Of a DNA stretch of 64,000 bases, positions 26,678-35,188 are shown piece by piece (the stretch's first letter is position 1; each line of letters starts with the position of its first letter). The stretch is from Methylomonas rhizoryzae (GTDB lineage: Bacteria > Pseudomonadota > Gammaproteobacteria > Methylococcales > Methylomonadaceae). Where the stretch lies: contig NZ_CP043929.1 of assembly GCF_008632455.1 (NCBI RefSeq), positions 3,534,001-3,598,000 of the forward strand. The letters run 5' to 3'. The position numbers and the translations under genes were made by a program. The notes below the pieces were generated by a model, which had not been told where the DNA came from, searched no databases, and saw only the letters and a program-made list of their open reading frames with translations.

Positions 26678-27218
26678 CGAAATCGAACAAGTCAAACACA
26701 ACGCGCTGTTGTTGCACGACCAACGGGAAGTGGAAGCCGCATTGGACGCCATGGCGGCAGCCATCAGTTCCCGATTGTCGGCCAGCAATCCTTTGGTCTT
26801 ATGTGTCATCAACGGCGGTATTATCGCTACCGGCAAGCTACTGCCCCGTTTGGACTTTCCGTTAACCCTGGACAGCATTCACGCCAGCCGTTACCGCAAC
26901 AACACCCAAGGCGGCGACGAAATTCACTGGCTGTTCACTCCCACCAGCCCGGTCGCAGGCCGCACTGTGTTAGTGGTAGACGACATTCTGGATGAAGGCC
27001 ACACCCTAGCCGCCATCGTCGCTTGGTGCAAACAGCAAGGCGCGGCGGAGGTGTTCAGCGCCGTGTTGCTGGAAAAGCAGCTAGAGCAAGCCAAACCCAT
27101 ACAAGCCGATTTCGTCGGCATCAGCGTTGCCAACCACTATTTGTTCGGCTACGGCATGGACTACAAAGGCTATCTCAGAAACGCCGCAGGCATTTACGCT
27201 TGCAAGGACACGATATGA
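26670..27218 (+). CDS. Hypoxanthine-guanine phosphoribosyltransferase family protein
   Basis: About 182 aa (ATG at 26670, with 26664 as an alternative; both overlap the nagZ end). The PRPP-binding motif is VLVVDDILDEGHTL, and an N-terminal CVINGGIIATGKLL loop matches the type I PRT family that salvages purines. The next gene makes free hypoxanthine, so an Hpt role fits. The stop overlaps the next start codon (ATGA). Confidence 0.83.
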   Translation: MLSEIEQVKHNALLLHDQREVEAALDAMAAAISSRLSASNPLVLCVINGGIIATGKLLPRLDFPLTLDSIHASRYRNNTQGGDEIHWLFTPTSPVAGRTVLVVDDILDEGHTLAAIVAWCKQQGAAEVFSAVLLEKQLEQAKPIQADFVGISVANHYLFGYGMDYKGYLRNAAGIYACKDTI

Positions 27219-27955
27219 CATTGGCGATAATCGGCGGTACCGGGCTAACCCAACTAGAGGAATTGCGCATCATAGGTCGGCAAACGTTACATACGCCCTT
27301 CGGCTCGCCGTCGGCCGAGTACCTGTTCGGGGATATAAACGGTACGCAACTGATCTTTCTGGCCCGGCACGGTAATCCGCACCGAATACCGCCGCATAAA
27401 ATCAACTACCGAGCCAATATTTGGGGCCTTAAGCAATTGGGGGTTACCGACGTCATCGGCGTAGCCGCGGTAGGCGGCATCGGCGAACACATGCAACCGG
27501 CGCAAATCGCGGTGCCGGAGCAGCTGCTCGACTATACCTACGGCCGCGAGCATAGTTTTTTCGCCGATAACCTCGAGCACGTAACCCACATCGATTTTAC
27601 CGATCCCTATACCCCGGCGTTGCGCAATCGCATTATTCAGGCCGCCGATAACGCCGGCCTGGAAATCTGCCGCTTCGGCACTTACGGCTGCACGCAGGGG
27701 CCAAGGCTGGAAACCCGTGCGGAAATCAAGCGGATGGCGCAAGACGGTTGCGATTTAGTCGGCATGACCGGCATGCCGGAAGCCGCGCTAGCGCGCGAAT
27801 TGGACATGGCTTACGCCAATATTTCGGTCGTGGCGAACTGGGCGGCGGGCCTGGGCGACGGCGAAATTACCATGGCGGAAATTGAAAAGAATTTGCAAAT
27901 TGGCATGACCAAAGCGACAGAATTGCTGAAAGCCATAGCCGTCCTACCCGTTTGA
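27215..27955 (+). CDS. S-methyl-5'-thioinosine phosphorylase (MTAP family)
   Basis: A 246-aa purine nucleoside phosphorylase. Phosphate and ribose sites: IGGTGL at the N terminus, FLARHGNPHRIPPHKINYRA, and DLVGMTGMPEAALARELDM. The closest family I know is the MTI phosphorylase of Pseudomonas, which also lies next to nagZ. It splits methylthioinosine to hypoxanthine and methylthioribose-1-P in polyamine by-product recycling, and the upstream PRT can reuse the hypoxanthine. The ATG overlaps the previous stop. Confidence 0.86.
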   Translation: MTLAIIGGTGLTQLEELRIIGRQTLHTPFGSPSAEYLFGDINGTQLIFLARHGNPHRIPPHKINYRANIWGLKQLGVTDVIGVAAVGGIGEHMQPAQIAVPEQLLDYTYGREHSFFADNLEHVTHIDFTDPYTPALRNRIIQAADNAGLEICRFGTYGCTQGPRLETRAEIKRMAQDGCDLVGMTGMPEAALARELDMAYANISVVANWAAGLGDGEITMAEIEKNLQIGMTKATELLKAIAVLPV

Positions 27956-27993
27956 GCGGTTTTACATCGCCGCTTTCATGCGGCAACGCGCAG

Positions 27994-28027
27994 AAAAAAG
28001 GCCTTCCGCTGGGGTCACCGGAAGGCC
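27994..28027 (-). terminator. Intrinsic terminator for the 64-aa membrane protein gene
   Basis: On the minus strand, perfect 9-bp stem GGCCTTCCG/CGGAAGGCC with a 10-base loop is followed by six T. It lies about 100 bases past the small gene and also separates it from the convergent nagZ operon. Confidence 0.75.
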
Positions 28028-28127
28028 ATCAGCTCATGTTCGATGTCCGTCAATCACGCCCTTTTCGATCGAACAGTACGCTGAAACCAGAGAGAAGCTA
28101 ATTTCTTAAAGGGTAAGCTTACCGCGC

Positions 28128-28322
28128 TTAGCGTTTGTTGCCGGCGGCGTGCAACACGTCGTTACGGTAGGCGGAATTGCTGGAATCTTCGGCGATTGCG
28201 GCCGCGGCTGAGGCATATTTGTCGTGCTCGGAGCTTTTCACCATGTATACGGCACCTGCAGCAACGGCGCCGGCCAACACTACGTACAAAACGAAATTGT
28301 CTTTTTCTTGTGCTTGGTTCAT
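28128..28322 (-). CDS. 64-aa single-pass membrane protein, unknown
   Basis: An N-terminal charged stretch (MNQAQEKDNF) is followed by one helix of about 20 residues (VLYVVLAGAVAAGAVYMV) and an alanine-rich soluble tail. AGGAAGG lies before the start and a clear terminator follows, so it looks like a real monocistronic gene. I do not recognise a family. Confidence 0.65.
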   Translation of the reverse strand: MNQAQEKDNFVLYVVLAGAVAAGAVYMVKSSEHDKYASAAAAIAEDSSNSAYRNDVLHAAGNKR

Positions 28323-28432
28323 TGTTACCTTCCTGTTGTTTTTGTGAAATGGCGTTGATCAATCAACGGCGCTTAAGTTATCAAAGGCCGGTCGATTAAA
28401 TTTGATATGAATCAAGAAAACCAGGGTTATTG

Positions 28433-28894
28433 ATGCGGCGCAGAAACTTTTTATTACACGGCCTCCGGATCTTTACGGCTGCACTCTTAGAAACATTGGG
28501 CATTGAACCGGCACGGGCCGGCGCTTGGCGAACGGACGATTTTCGCAGCACGGATTTCGCTTCCGCCTTCGCTGCCTTATTCGACGGCCAGGCGATAACC
28601 GAAAGCGATGGTTTGCAGATTTCCTTACCCGAAATCGCGGAAAACGGCGCAGTCGTTCCGCTGACGATAGACAGTACGCTGAGCGGGATCGACAAACTCT
28701 ACGTCTGGGTGGAAAACAATCCGACCCCTTTGGCGGCGCAATTCGATCTATCGCCCAATCTACTGCCTTTCGTCACCGCCCGCGTGAAAATGGCGGAAAG
28801 CGGTTACCTGCGGGTAATCGCCCGTCAAGGTAAAAATTGGTTACAGGCAAGAAAGTGGGTGACCGTCGTACAAGGCGGTTGCGGAAGCGGATGA
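28433..28894 (+). CDS. soxY: SoxY-like sulfur carrier protein, Tat exported
   Basis: A 153-aa protein with a twin-arginine signal (MRRRNFLLHG) and a SoxY fold: GDGxxI-like region DGLQISLPEIAENGAVVPLT, then KLYVWVENNPTPLAAQFDL. The swinging-arm end is VQGGCGSG, a small change from the usual GGCGG, keeping the carrier cysteine. SoxYZ carries sulfur intermediates in thiosulfate oxidation. ATG 28433 follows AGGG; a TTG just before is in frame. It overlaps soxZ by 4 bases. Confidence 0.85.
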   Translation: MRRRNFLLHGLRIFTAALLETLGIEPARAGAWRTDDFRSTDFASAFAALFDGQAITESDGLQISLPEIAENGAVVPLTIDSTLSGIDKLYVWVENNPTPLAAQFDLSPNLLPFVTARVKMAESGYLRVIARQGKNWLQARKWVTVVQGGCGSG

Positions 28895-29220
28895 TGACAA
28901 GCTCTACAAAAATCAGAAGCCAGCGTTTTGCGGATTATCTGGAAATCAAGGTATTGATTCGCCATCCGATGGAGAACGGCCGCAACCGCGATAGCGAGGG
29001 CAAACTGATACCTGCCCACTTCATTCAAACATTATCGCTGGAACTAAACGGCCAAACGGTCATGCTAGCCCATTTAGGCCCCAGCCTGTCGCGCGACCCC
29101 TATTTCTGCTTTAGGCTACAGCGGGTCGAATCCGGCGCTCTCGTAAAGGTTAGCTGGTCCGACAATCAGGGCTTGAGCGATGCGGTCGAGCACAAAATAT
29201 CCGATATTAGTGGCGAATAA
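28891..29220 (+). CDS. soxZ: SoxZ sulfur-oxidation carrier partner
   Basis: A 109-aa cytoplasmic-looking protein without its own signal, as normal for SoxZ, which is exported with SoxY. Signatures: VLIRHPMENGRNRDSEGKLI, PAHFIQTLSLELNGQTV and VSWSDNQGLSD near the end. The ATGA overlap with soxY supports co-translation. soxAXBCD are not in the window. The 3' end overlaps mptG convergently by 14 bases. Confidence 0.88.
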   Translation: MMTSSTKIRSQRFADYLEIKVLIRHPMENGRNRDSEGKLIPAHFIQTLSLELNGQTVMLAHLGPSLSRDPYFCFRLQRVESGALVKVSWSDNQGLSDAVEHKISDISGE

Positions 29221-30166
29221 TGTCGGCGCCGCTGTTGCGTGCGGACACCACTTGAAATTCTAAATAGTGCGACGCAAAGTGCCGCTGCAACTCGCTTAGC
29301 AAATGCGCGGCGCGTTGCGGATCGGGAAGCGCGCAAAATCCGGTAGGCCCCCACGAAGTTTGCCCGATAGCCACCGCGCCTTGCGCTTGCAGCCAGGCCA
29401 TGGTTTGCGCGACTTCGCGACTGGCAAACACGCCGCCTTGTACCGGCGCGAAATGCCGGCCCACCGAATTTTGCAACTCGGTTATGACTTCGCCGAACGC
29501 AGTCAAATTCTGCTCTGCGATAGCCGGCATGGCTTGCATCAACAGCAAATACGCCAAACGCTCGGCCTCCCGGCGCGGAAACGGCGGCAACTTCCGGAAC
29601 GCCGACACCTCTTGTTCGCCGTGCAAACCCTGTCCGCGCGTGTCGAATACCAGAATAAAACGCCAACTCTCCGGCACTGCGATTTGCGCCAAAATCGGCG
29701 GCGTCACGGTATCGGGCCCTCTGCCGCCGTCCACCACCAAGCCGCCGGCTTCGAACGCACCTATGCCTATCCCCGAGCGCGCGCCGCGCTCGGTCAAATG
29801 CGCGATGTCGCGCACGCTGAGATTCAATGCGTAAAAGGCGTTCAGCGCAGCGCCCAGCGCTAACGACAATTGCGTGCCCGAGCCCAAGCCGATGTGTTCG
29901 GGAATTGCGGCGATGACATCCACCCGCAAGGACTCGGGTAACTGCAAACGCCGGCACAAACGGCTCAAGGCTTTCGCCACCCGGTCGGCACACAAACCGT
30001 TTACCGTAAGCGTTTCGGCGTAAGAAACTTCTACCCGGGTATGAATTTGCTCCAACGCCATACCGATGCTGCCGAAATGCCTGCCCAACGCGCCGCTTAA
30101 ATCGATAAACCCCATATGTAGGCGCGCCGGCGCAATCACAGTCACTTTTTGATGGTGCGGCTTCAC
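29207..30166 (-). CDS. mptG: Beta-ribofuranosylaminobenzene 5'-phosphate synthase (H4MPT biosynthesis)
   Basis: A 319-aa GHMP-superfamily protein. Signatures: APARLHMGFIDLSGALGRHF, then the glycine-rich PEHIGLGSGTQLSLALG, and GRGPDTVTPP. It joins p-aminobenzoate or hydroxybenzoate to PRPP in the first committed step of (tetrahydro)methanopterin synthesis. In bacteria this marks methylotrophs that oxidise formaldehyde through H4MPT. A HAD phosphatase and a nucleotidyltransferase gene precede it on the same strand. Confidence 0.88.
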   Translation of the reverse strand: MKPHHQKVTVIAPARLHMGFIDLSGALGRHFGSIGMALEQIHTRVEVSYAETLTVNGLCADRVAKALSRLCRRLQLPESLRVDVIAAIPEHIGLGSGTQLSLALGAALNAFYALNLSVRDIAHLTERGARSGIGIGAFEAGGLVVDGGRGPDTVTPPILAQIAVPESWRFILVFDTRGQGLHGEQEVSAFRKLPPFPRREAERLAYLLLMQAMPAIAEQNLTAFGEVITELQNSVGRHFAPVQGGVFASREVAQTMAWLQAQGAVAIGQTSWGPTGFCALPDPQRAAHLLSELQRHFASHYLEFQVVSARNSGADIIRH

Positions 30167-30197
30167 AAGCTCATTCCCCTAAACGATAAGGGATTTA

Positions 30198-30893
30198 TTA
30201 TAACGAAGCCGACTCGCGTCCCGGGATAAATTCAATCGCTTGCCTCAAGTCCCGGCAAGTGCCGTCCGCAGCCTGAACTGCCGACAAATCGGCCGGCAAA
30301 CAGGAAGGAATGAATAGGCAACGGCAACCGGCCGCAACCGCCGCCCTCACCCCAACCGGCGAATCTTCCAGCACTAAGCAGTCGGCAGGTCTCATGCCCA
30401 GGCGTCGGGCGGTTAGCACATAAATGTCGGCGGCCGGCTTGGGACGTTCCACGTCGTCCCGGCTAACGATTTCGCTAAACACGTCCTCCAAGCCAGCCAA
30501 ACGCAAACAACGCAAAGCGTCGTCTCGGCGGCTATTGGTCGCCAACCCGAACGGTAAGGCCATGGCACGCAAATGGTTCAACAGCGCGTCTAACCCCGGC
30601 TTCACCGCGATACCTTCGCGCTGCACCTTACGCTGCCAGATGGTGGCGCTACGCGCGAAAAATCCGTCGGTATCGAAATCCTGGCCGAATTGGCGGCGCA
30701 ACTTGCCCGGAAAATCCGCGCCGGCCGTACCGGAAAACGACCGGGCAAACGCCGCACTCATCTCGAACCCCATCGCTGCCGCCGCCGCGCGCCAAGCGGC
30801 GAAATAGCCGGTTTCGCTATCCAGCACCAAGCCGTCCATATCCAAAATGACAGCCTTGACCGGCGGCTTAGCGCAACACCCTGATATATTCAC
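30198..30893 (-). CDS. HAD-superfamily phosphatase, beta-phosphoglucomutase-like
   Basis: A 231-aa HAD subfamily IA enzyme. Motif I ILDMDGLVLDSE, motif II LATNSRRDDAL, motif III RPKPAADIYV and motif IV LVLEDSPVGVRAA are all present. The cap domain is helical. Such proteins hydrolyse or isomerise small phosphates. The start overlaps the upstream nucleotidyltransferase gene by 26 bases and mptG follows by 31 bases, so it may act on an H4MPT precursor, but this is only positional. Confidence 0.82.
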   Translation of the reverse strand: MNISGCCAKPPVKAVILDMDGLVLDSETGYFAAWRAAAAAMGFEMSAAFARSFSGTAGADFPGKLRRQFGQDFDTDGFFARSATIWQRKVQREGIAVKPGLDALLNHLRAMALPFGLATNSRRDDALRCLRLAGLEDVFSEIVSRDDVERPKPAADIYVLTARRLGMRPADCLVLEDSPVGVRAAVAAGCRCLFIPSCLPADLSAVQAADGTCRDLRQAIEFIPGRESASL

Positions 30894-31794
30894 CTAACGC
30901 TTCCCGGTTGGAACCGACCACGACGCGCCGCCGACCCGACCTATCTTCCTCCAACAAACCTGCCGCTTCTATCATTTCGCCAACCTTCGCTTGACCCAGG
31001 TAGGTCGCGGTAAAGCTCACCACTGCGCCAATTTCCGGATGATCGAGCTGCAATTGTCCGGGATAATCGAAACCTAAGGAATCGTCGATCACCTTGGCGC
31101 GAATTTTCACCGGACCGATTTTTCGGAAAACTTGTGCGGATTCGGCCGCATCGTTCAATAAAGACAAGTCGAATTTGCGTCGATTGAACATGGCTTTGTT
31201 GTATTTGCGCTGTTCGTGCCAGACGTATTCGTCGAATCCGAAATCGCAAGCGCGGCGTTGATAACTAGCCAGCCAATCCTCGCGACTCAAATCCTGGCAA
31301 TGGTTGGCGGCAATTGCGGCTTGTACGACCTGTCTGGCCCGGTGAAACTGCTCGCGGTGGTAACAAACCAAATCAATGTCGGATTGACGGTTTTGCATGC
31401 CGACCAGCAACGAACCGGTTATCCCGAAACCGGCCAAATCCAACCCGTTACCCTGCAACAACCGGCACAAGCCCTGCAAATCGCGCACCGCGGGATCGTT
31501 GGATTCCGCTTGCAGCAGGTCTTGCAATACGGTTTGCGGGCGAAAATGCTGCTGCACCTCGTGCTCGGCCACCGCATGCAGATCGGCGTCCAGCCGCGCC
31601 GAGTGAAACAAAAACTCGGGATGGCTATACGCCAGCAAACCGTTGGCCGAATCGCTAGCCAGCTTGCGCCAACAACCGGCTTGCAACGCATATCTTAAAA
31701 AGCACAAAATTCTGCCGTGCTCCAATCCATCGGCGACGACGGCGAACAACAGCCCGTCGCGCACCTTTATAAAATCTTTAGCACGGTAGTGCAT
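30868..31794 (-). CDS. Predicted nucleotidyltransferase in the methanopterin gene group
   Basis: A 308-aa protein. The polymerase-beta-type signature is GITGSLLVGMQNRQSDIDLV (G-S-x5-G...D-x-D pattern), followed by a helical region with FGFDEYVWHEQRKYNKAMFN and a C-terminal beta region ending RRRVVVGSNREALGEYIRVL. It resembles a family of predicted nucleotidyltransferases known mainly from archaea; I am fairly but not fully sure of that. The ATG at 31794 has GGAG seven bases before; a TTG at 31800 is in frame. It overlaps the 57-aa ORF upstream and the HAD gene downstream. Confidence 0.66.
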   Translation of the reverse strand: MHYRAKDFIKVRDGLLFAVVADGLEHGRILCFLRYALQAGCWRKLASDSANGLLAYSHPEFLFHSARLDADLHAVAEHEVQQHFRPQTVLQDLLQAESNDPAVRDLQGLCRLLQGNGLDLAGFGITGSLLVGMQNRQSDIDLVCYHREQFHRARQVVQAAIAANHCQDLSREDWLASYQRRACDFGFDEYVWHEQRKYNKAMFNRRKFDLSLLNDAAESAQVFRKIGPVKIRAKVIDDSLGFDYPGQLQLDHPEIGAVVSFTATYLGQAKVGEMIEAAGLLEEDRSGRRRVVVGSNREALGEYIRVLR

Positions 31795-31951
31795 CGCCAA
31801 TCTCCACTCGATTCCGGCCGTTTTGCTTCGCTAGGTACAACGCGGCGTTCGGCCGTTTGCCGCGTTGGACGATTGTGCAACCCGCACTTTTCAAACGTTC
31901 GACCACTACACGTCTGATTGATTTACTGTCGTCGCCGCCTAAGAATTTCAT
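31778..31951 (-). CDS. 57-aa ORF resembling a collapsed GGDEF domain
   Basis: The N terminus reads MKFLGGDDSKSIRRVVVERL and the end has NAALYLAKQNGRNRVEIG. The latter is very close to the conserved C-terminal helix of GGDEF domains (ALYxAKxxGRNRV), and GGDD stands where the active loop would be, but the central strands are missing. A ribosome site AAGGGA lies 4-5 bases before the ATG. Its 3' end overlaps the nucleotidyltransferase start by 17 bases, implying coupling. It is either a remnant or a small functional protein; no diguanylate cyclase activity is expected. Confidence 0.5.
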   Translation of the reverse strand: MKFLGGDDSKSIRRVVVERLKSAGCTIVQRGKRPNAALYLAKQNGRNRVEIGDALPC

Positions 31952-32014
31952 AAATTCCCTTATGCAAATGTCCGCAAGGATTCTAGTCTACAATTTTTGC
32001 GGTTTTAAAAACGA

Positions 32015-32043
32015 TTGATATTCGCCAGCCAATCCCCTATTCT
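32015..32043 (+). promoter_or_regulatory. Candidate sigma70 promoter of pntAB
   Basis: TTGATA and TATTCT are separated by exactly 17 bases, about 70 bases before the pntA ATG. No other good pair is visible in the 160-base gap upstream of pntA. Confidence 0.45.
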
Positions 32044-32113
32044 CGGACACAGTAAGGCCCCAACAACACTGCAAAGCATACCGTTTCGCTTTCATTACAA
32101 CAAAGGAGCTATT

Positions 32114-33676
32114 ATGAAAATCGGCGTACCCAAAGAGATACGCGAGGGTGAAAAACGCGTCGCCATCACTCCCGAAGCCGCGGAAAAAATCATCAAACTC
32201 GGCTTCCAGATTTGCCTGGAATCCGGTGCCGGATCATCCGCCGACATCAACGACGAAGCCTATCGAGAGATCGGCGTCGAAATCTTGCCGGACGCCAAAT
32301 CGGTCTGGAAACAAGCGGACATTGTCATGAAAGTCAGAGCGCCGGAAAGCCATCCGGAATTGGCCTTGGACGAAGTCAGCCTGATCAAGCCGGGCCAGCA
32401 TTTGATCAGCTTCATTTGGCCGGCGCAAAACGAACAGCTGATGAAAAAGCTGGCCGATAAAAAAGCCACCGTGTTGGCCATGGACAGCGTGCCGCGCATG
32501 TCCCGGGCCCAAAAAATGGACGCGCTCAGTTCCATGGCCAATATCGCCGGCTACCGGGCCGTGATCGAAGCCGCGCAACATTTCGGCCGCTTTTTCACCG
32601 GCCAGATTACCGCAGCCGGCAAAGTGCCGCCGGCTAAGGTATTGGTGATAGGCGCCGGCGTCGCAGGTTTGGCCGCAATAGGCGCGGCGCGCAGCATGGG
32701 TGCCATCGTTAGGGCTTTCGATACCCGACCGGAAGTCAAAGAACAAATCGAAAGTATGGACGCCGAGTTTTTGATGCTGGACTTCGAAGAGGACGGCTCC
32801 GGCAGCGGCGGTTACGCCAAAACCATGTCCAAGGAATTCATCGAAGCCGAAATGGCTTTATTCGCCCGCCAAGCCATGGAAGTGGATATCATCATCACCA
32901 CCGCCTTGATCCCGGGCAAGCCCGCGCCGGAGCTGATTACCGCCGGCATGGTCAAATCCATGAAACCGGGCAGCGTCATCGTGGACTTGGCCGCCGAGCA
33001 GGGCGGCAACTGTGCGTTGACCGAAAAAGATCAAGTCGTGGTCAAACACGACGTTACCATCATCGGCTACACCAATCTGCCCAGCCGCATGGCCAATCAG
33101 GCCAGCCAACTCTATGCCACCAATCTCAGGCATTTGCTGACCGACTTGTGCCCCCAAAAGGACGGCAATTTGCTGGTCGACATGGAAGACGAGGTCATCC
33201 GCGGCGCTACCGTGATCAAGGAAGGCGCCATCACTTGGCCGCCGCCGCCGCCCAAACTCAGCGCCGGCCATAAACCGCTGACCGAATCGCCCGCGGTAGC
33301 GGAAGTCGTCGCCAAGCGGCAAATCGTGCCGGACCCGCTCAAGCAATGGCTACCCTTTCTATTGGCCGGCGCGGCCTTGTTCGGGGTCGGTTCGGTAGCC
33401 CCCACCTCGTTCCTGGAACACTTTACCGTGTTCGTGCTGGCGTGCTTCGTCGGTTATCAAGTCATCTGGAACGTAACCGCCTCGTTGCACACCCCTTTGA
33501 TGAGCGTCACCAACGCCATCAGCGGCATTATCGTCATAGGCGCCCTGGTGCAAATCTCCACGCCGGATAATTGGCTGGTCACGATTTTGTCCGCGGTCGC
33601 AGTCTTGATCGCCGCCATCAACATCGCCGGGGGCTTTTTGGTCACCCGCCGCATGTTGGAAATGTTCCGAAAGTAA
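32114..33676 (+). CDS. pntA: NAD(P) transhydrogenase subunit alpha
   Basis: A 520-aa full-length alpha subunit: the alanine-dehydrogenase-like N domain (MKIGVPKEIREGEKRVAITP), Rossmann GAGVAGLAAIGAARSMGA, the IITTALIPGKPAPELI region, a linker, then a C-terminal membrane part of about four helices (from residue 415). It uses the proton gradient to make NADPH from NADH with PntB. The ATG follows AAAGGAG; frames upstream of it are open but unsupported. pntB starts 12 bases downstream. Confidence 0.95.
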   Translation: MKIGVPKEIREGEKRVAITPEAAEKIIKLGFQICLESGAGSSADINDEAYREIGVEILPDAKSVWKQADIVMKVRAPESHPELALDEVSLIKPGQHLISFIWPAQNEQLMKKLADKKATVLAMDSVPRMSRAQKMDALSSMANIAGYRAVIEAAQHFGRFFTGQITAAGKVPPAKVLVIGAGVAGLAAIGAARSMGAIVRAFDTRPEVKEQIESMDAEFLMLDFEEDGSGSGGYAKTMSKEFIEAEMALFARQAMEVDIIITTALIPGKPAPELITAGMVKSMKPGSVIVDLAAEQGGNCALTEKDQVVVKHDVTIIGYTNLPSRMANQASQLYATNLRHLLTDLCPQKDGNLLVDMEDEVIRGATVIKEGAITWPPPPPKLSAGHKPLTESPAVAEVVAKRQIVPDPLKQWLPFLLAGAALFGVGSVAPTSFLEHFTVFVLACFVGYQVIWNVTASLHTPLMSVTNAISGIIVIGALVQISTPDNWLVTILSAVAVLIAAINIAGGFLVTRRMLEMFRK

Positions 33677-33688
33677 GGGGAGAAACGC

Positions 33689-35077
33689 ATGTCACAAGGT
33701 TTGGTAACGATGTCGTATATCGCGGCATCCATTTTATTCATCTTGAGCCTTAGCGGCCTGAGCAACCAAGAGACCGCCCGCCGCGGCAACTACCTGGGCA
33801 TGGCCGGCATGGCCATCGCCATCCTGGCCACGATACTCAGCGATAAAGTCACGGCCTACACCCTTCTGATTATCGCCTTGGCGATAGGCGGTTTTATCGG
33901 CTCCCGAGCCGCCGCCAAGGTGGAAATGACGCAGATGCCGGAATTGGTCGCGTTAATGCATAGCCTGGTAGGGATGGCGGCAGTGCTGGTAGGCTTCAGC
34001 AATTTTCTGGACCATAGCTCCACACTGGAAGGCGTAGAAAAAACCATACACGAGCTGGAAATTTACATCGGCATCTTCATAGGCGCCGTGACCTTCTCGG
34101 GTTCGGTCATCGCATTCGGCAAGCTGTGCGGCAAAATCAACGGCAAACCGGTGTTGTTACCGGCCCGGCATTGGCTGAACCTGGGTTTGTTCGCCGTCGC
34201 CTTCCTGTTGGGCGGCAGCTTTCTCAGCAGCGCGGAAAACGGCGGCGGCTGGTGGCAATTAATCCTAATGACCTTGATCGCGCTGGCGTTCGGCGTGCAC
34301 ATGGTCATGGCCATTGGCGGGGCCGACATGCCGGTCGTGGTATCGATGTTGAACAGTTATTCCGGGTGGGCCGCCGCCGCCACAGGTTTTATGTTGAGCA
34401 ACGACCTGCTGATCGTGACCGGCGCGCTGGTCGGCAGTAGCGGGGCGATTCTGAGCTATATCATGTGTAGAGCGATGAACCGGCATTTTCTCAGCGTGAT
34501 CGCCGGCGGTTTCGGCACCAGCGGCGGCGCGGCGGCGGAAGTGGAAGGCGAAGTCAGCCCGATCGAAGCGGAAGAAACCGCTCAACTGCTACTGGATTCC
34601 AAAGATATCGTCATCATCCCGGGATACGGCATGGCGGTTGCGCAAGCGCAGCACACCGTCAACGACATCACCAAATTGCTAATCGCCAAGGGTAAAAAAG
34701 TTCGTTTCGCCATCCACCCCGTGGCCGGACGCATGCCCGGCCATATGAACGTGCTGTTGGCGGAGGCCAAAGTCCCCTACGACATCGTGTTCGAAATGGA
34801 CGAAATCAACGAAGATTTTCCTGAAGTCGACGTTTCCATCGTGATTGGCGCCAACGACATCGTCAACCCGTCCGCGCTGGACGACCCGAATAGCCCGATT
34901 GCCGGCATGCCGGTGCTGGAATGCTGGAAAAGCGCGACAACCATCGTCATGAAACGCAGCATGGCTTCCGGTTACGCCGGAGTCGGCAACCCCTTGTTCG
35001 TGCACGAAAACACCCGCATGCTATTCGGCGACGCCAACGACAGGCTGCAAGCCTTGTTGAAAGCCTTGCAAAGCTAG
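33689..35077 (+). CDS. pntB: NAD(P) transhydrogenase subunit beta
   Basis: A 462-aa protein: about nine membrane helices in residues 1-265, then the NADP(H)-binding domain III with IIPGYGMAVAQAQHTVNDIT, KKVRFAIHPVAGRMPGHMNV and the end GVGNPLFVHENTRMLFGDA. GGGGAG precedes the ATG. A bidirectional terminator follows 22 bases after the stop. Confidence 0.95.
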   Translation: MSQGLVTMSYIAASILFILSLSGLSNQETARRGNYLGMAGMAIAILATILSDKVTAYTLLIIALAIGGFIGSRAAAKVEMTQMPELVALMHSLVGMAAVLVGFSNFLDHSSTLEGVEKTIHELEIYIGIFIGAVTFSGSVIAFGKLCGKINGKPVLLPARHWLNLGLFAVAFLLGGSFLSSAENGGGWWQLILMTLIALAFGVHMVMAIGGADMPVVVSMLNSYSGWAAAATGFMLSNDLLIVTGALVGSSGAILSYIMCRAMNRHFLSVIAGGFGTSGGAAAEVEGEVSPIEAEETAQLLLDSKDIVIIPGYGMAVAQAQHTVNDITKLLIAKGKKVRFAIHPVAGRMPGHMNVLLAEAKVPYDIVFEMDEINEDFPEVDVSIVIGANDIVNPSALDDPNSPIAGMPVLECWKSATTIVMKRSMASGYAGVGNPLFVHENTRMLFGDANDRLQALLKALQS

Positions 35078-35099
35078 GCCGGGGGCCCAAGCCAAGCGT

Positions 35100-35138
35100 A
35101 AAAAAGCCGGCTGCTTTATAGGGCTAGCCGGCTTTTTT
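35100..35138. terminator. Bidirectional terminator between pntB and purA
   Basis: AAAAAAGCCGGCT pairs perfectly with AGCCGGCTTTTTT around a 13-base loop. With A-run and T-run on both sides, it can end pntAB on the plus strand and the hfq-purA operon on the minus strand. Confidence 0.88.
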
Positions 35139-35188
35139 GTGAGCGCCGCCAAGGCTCAGCCGCGGCGACTTTGTTTGCATATCAGTGC

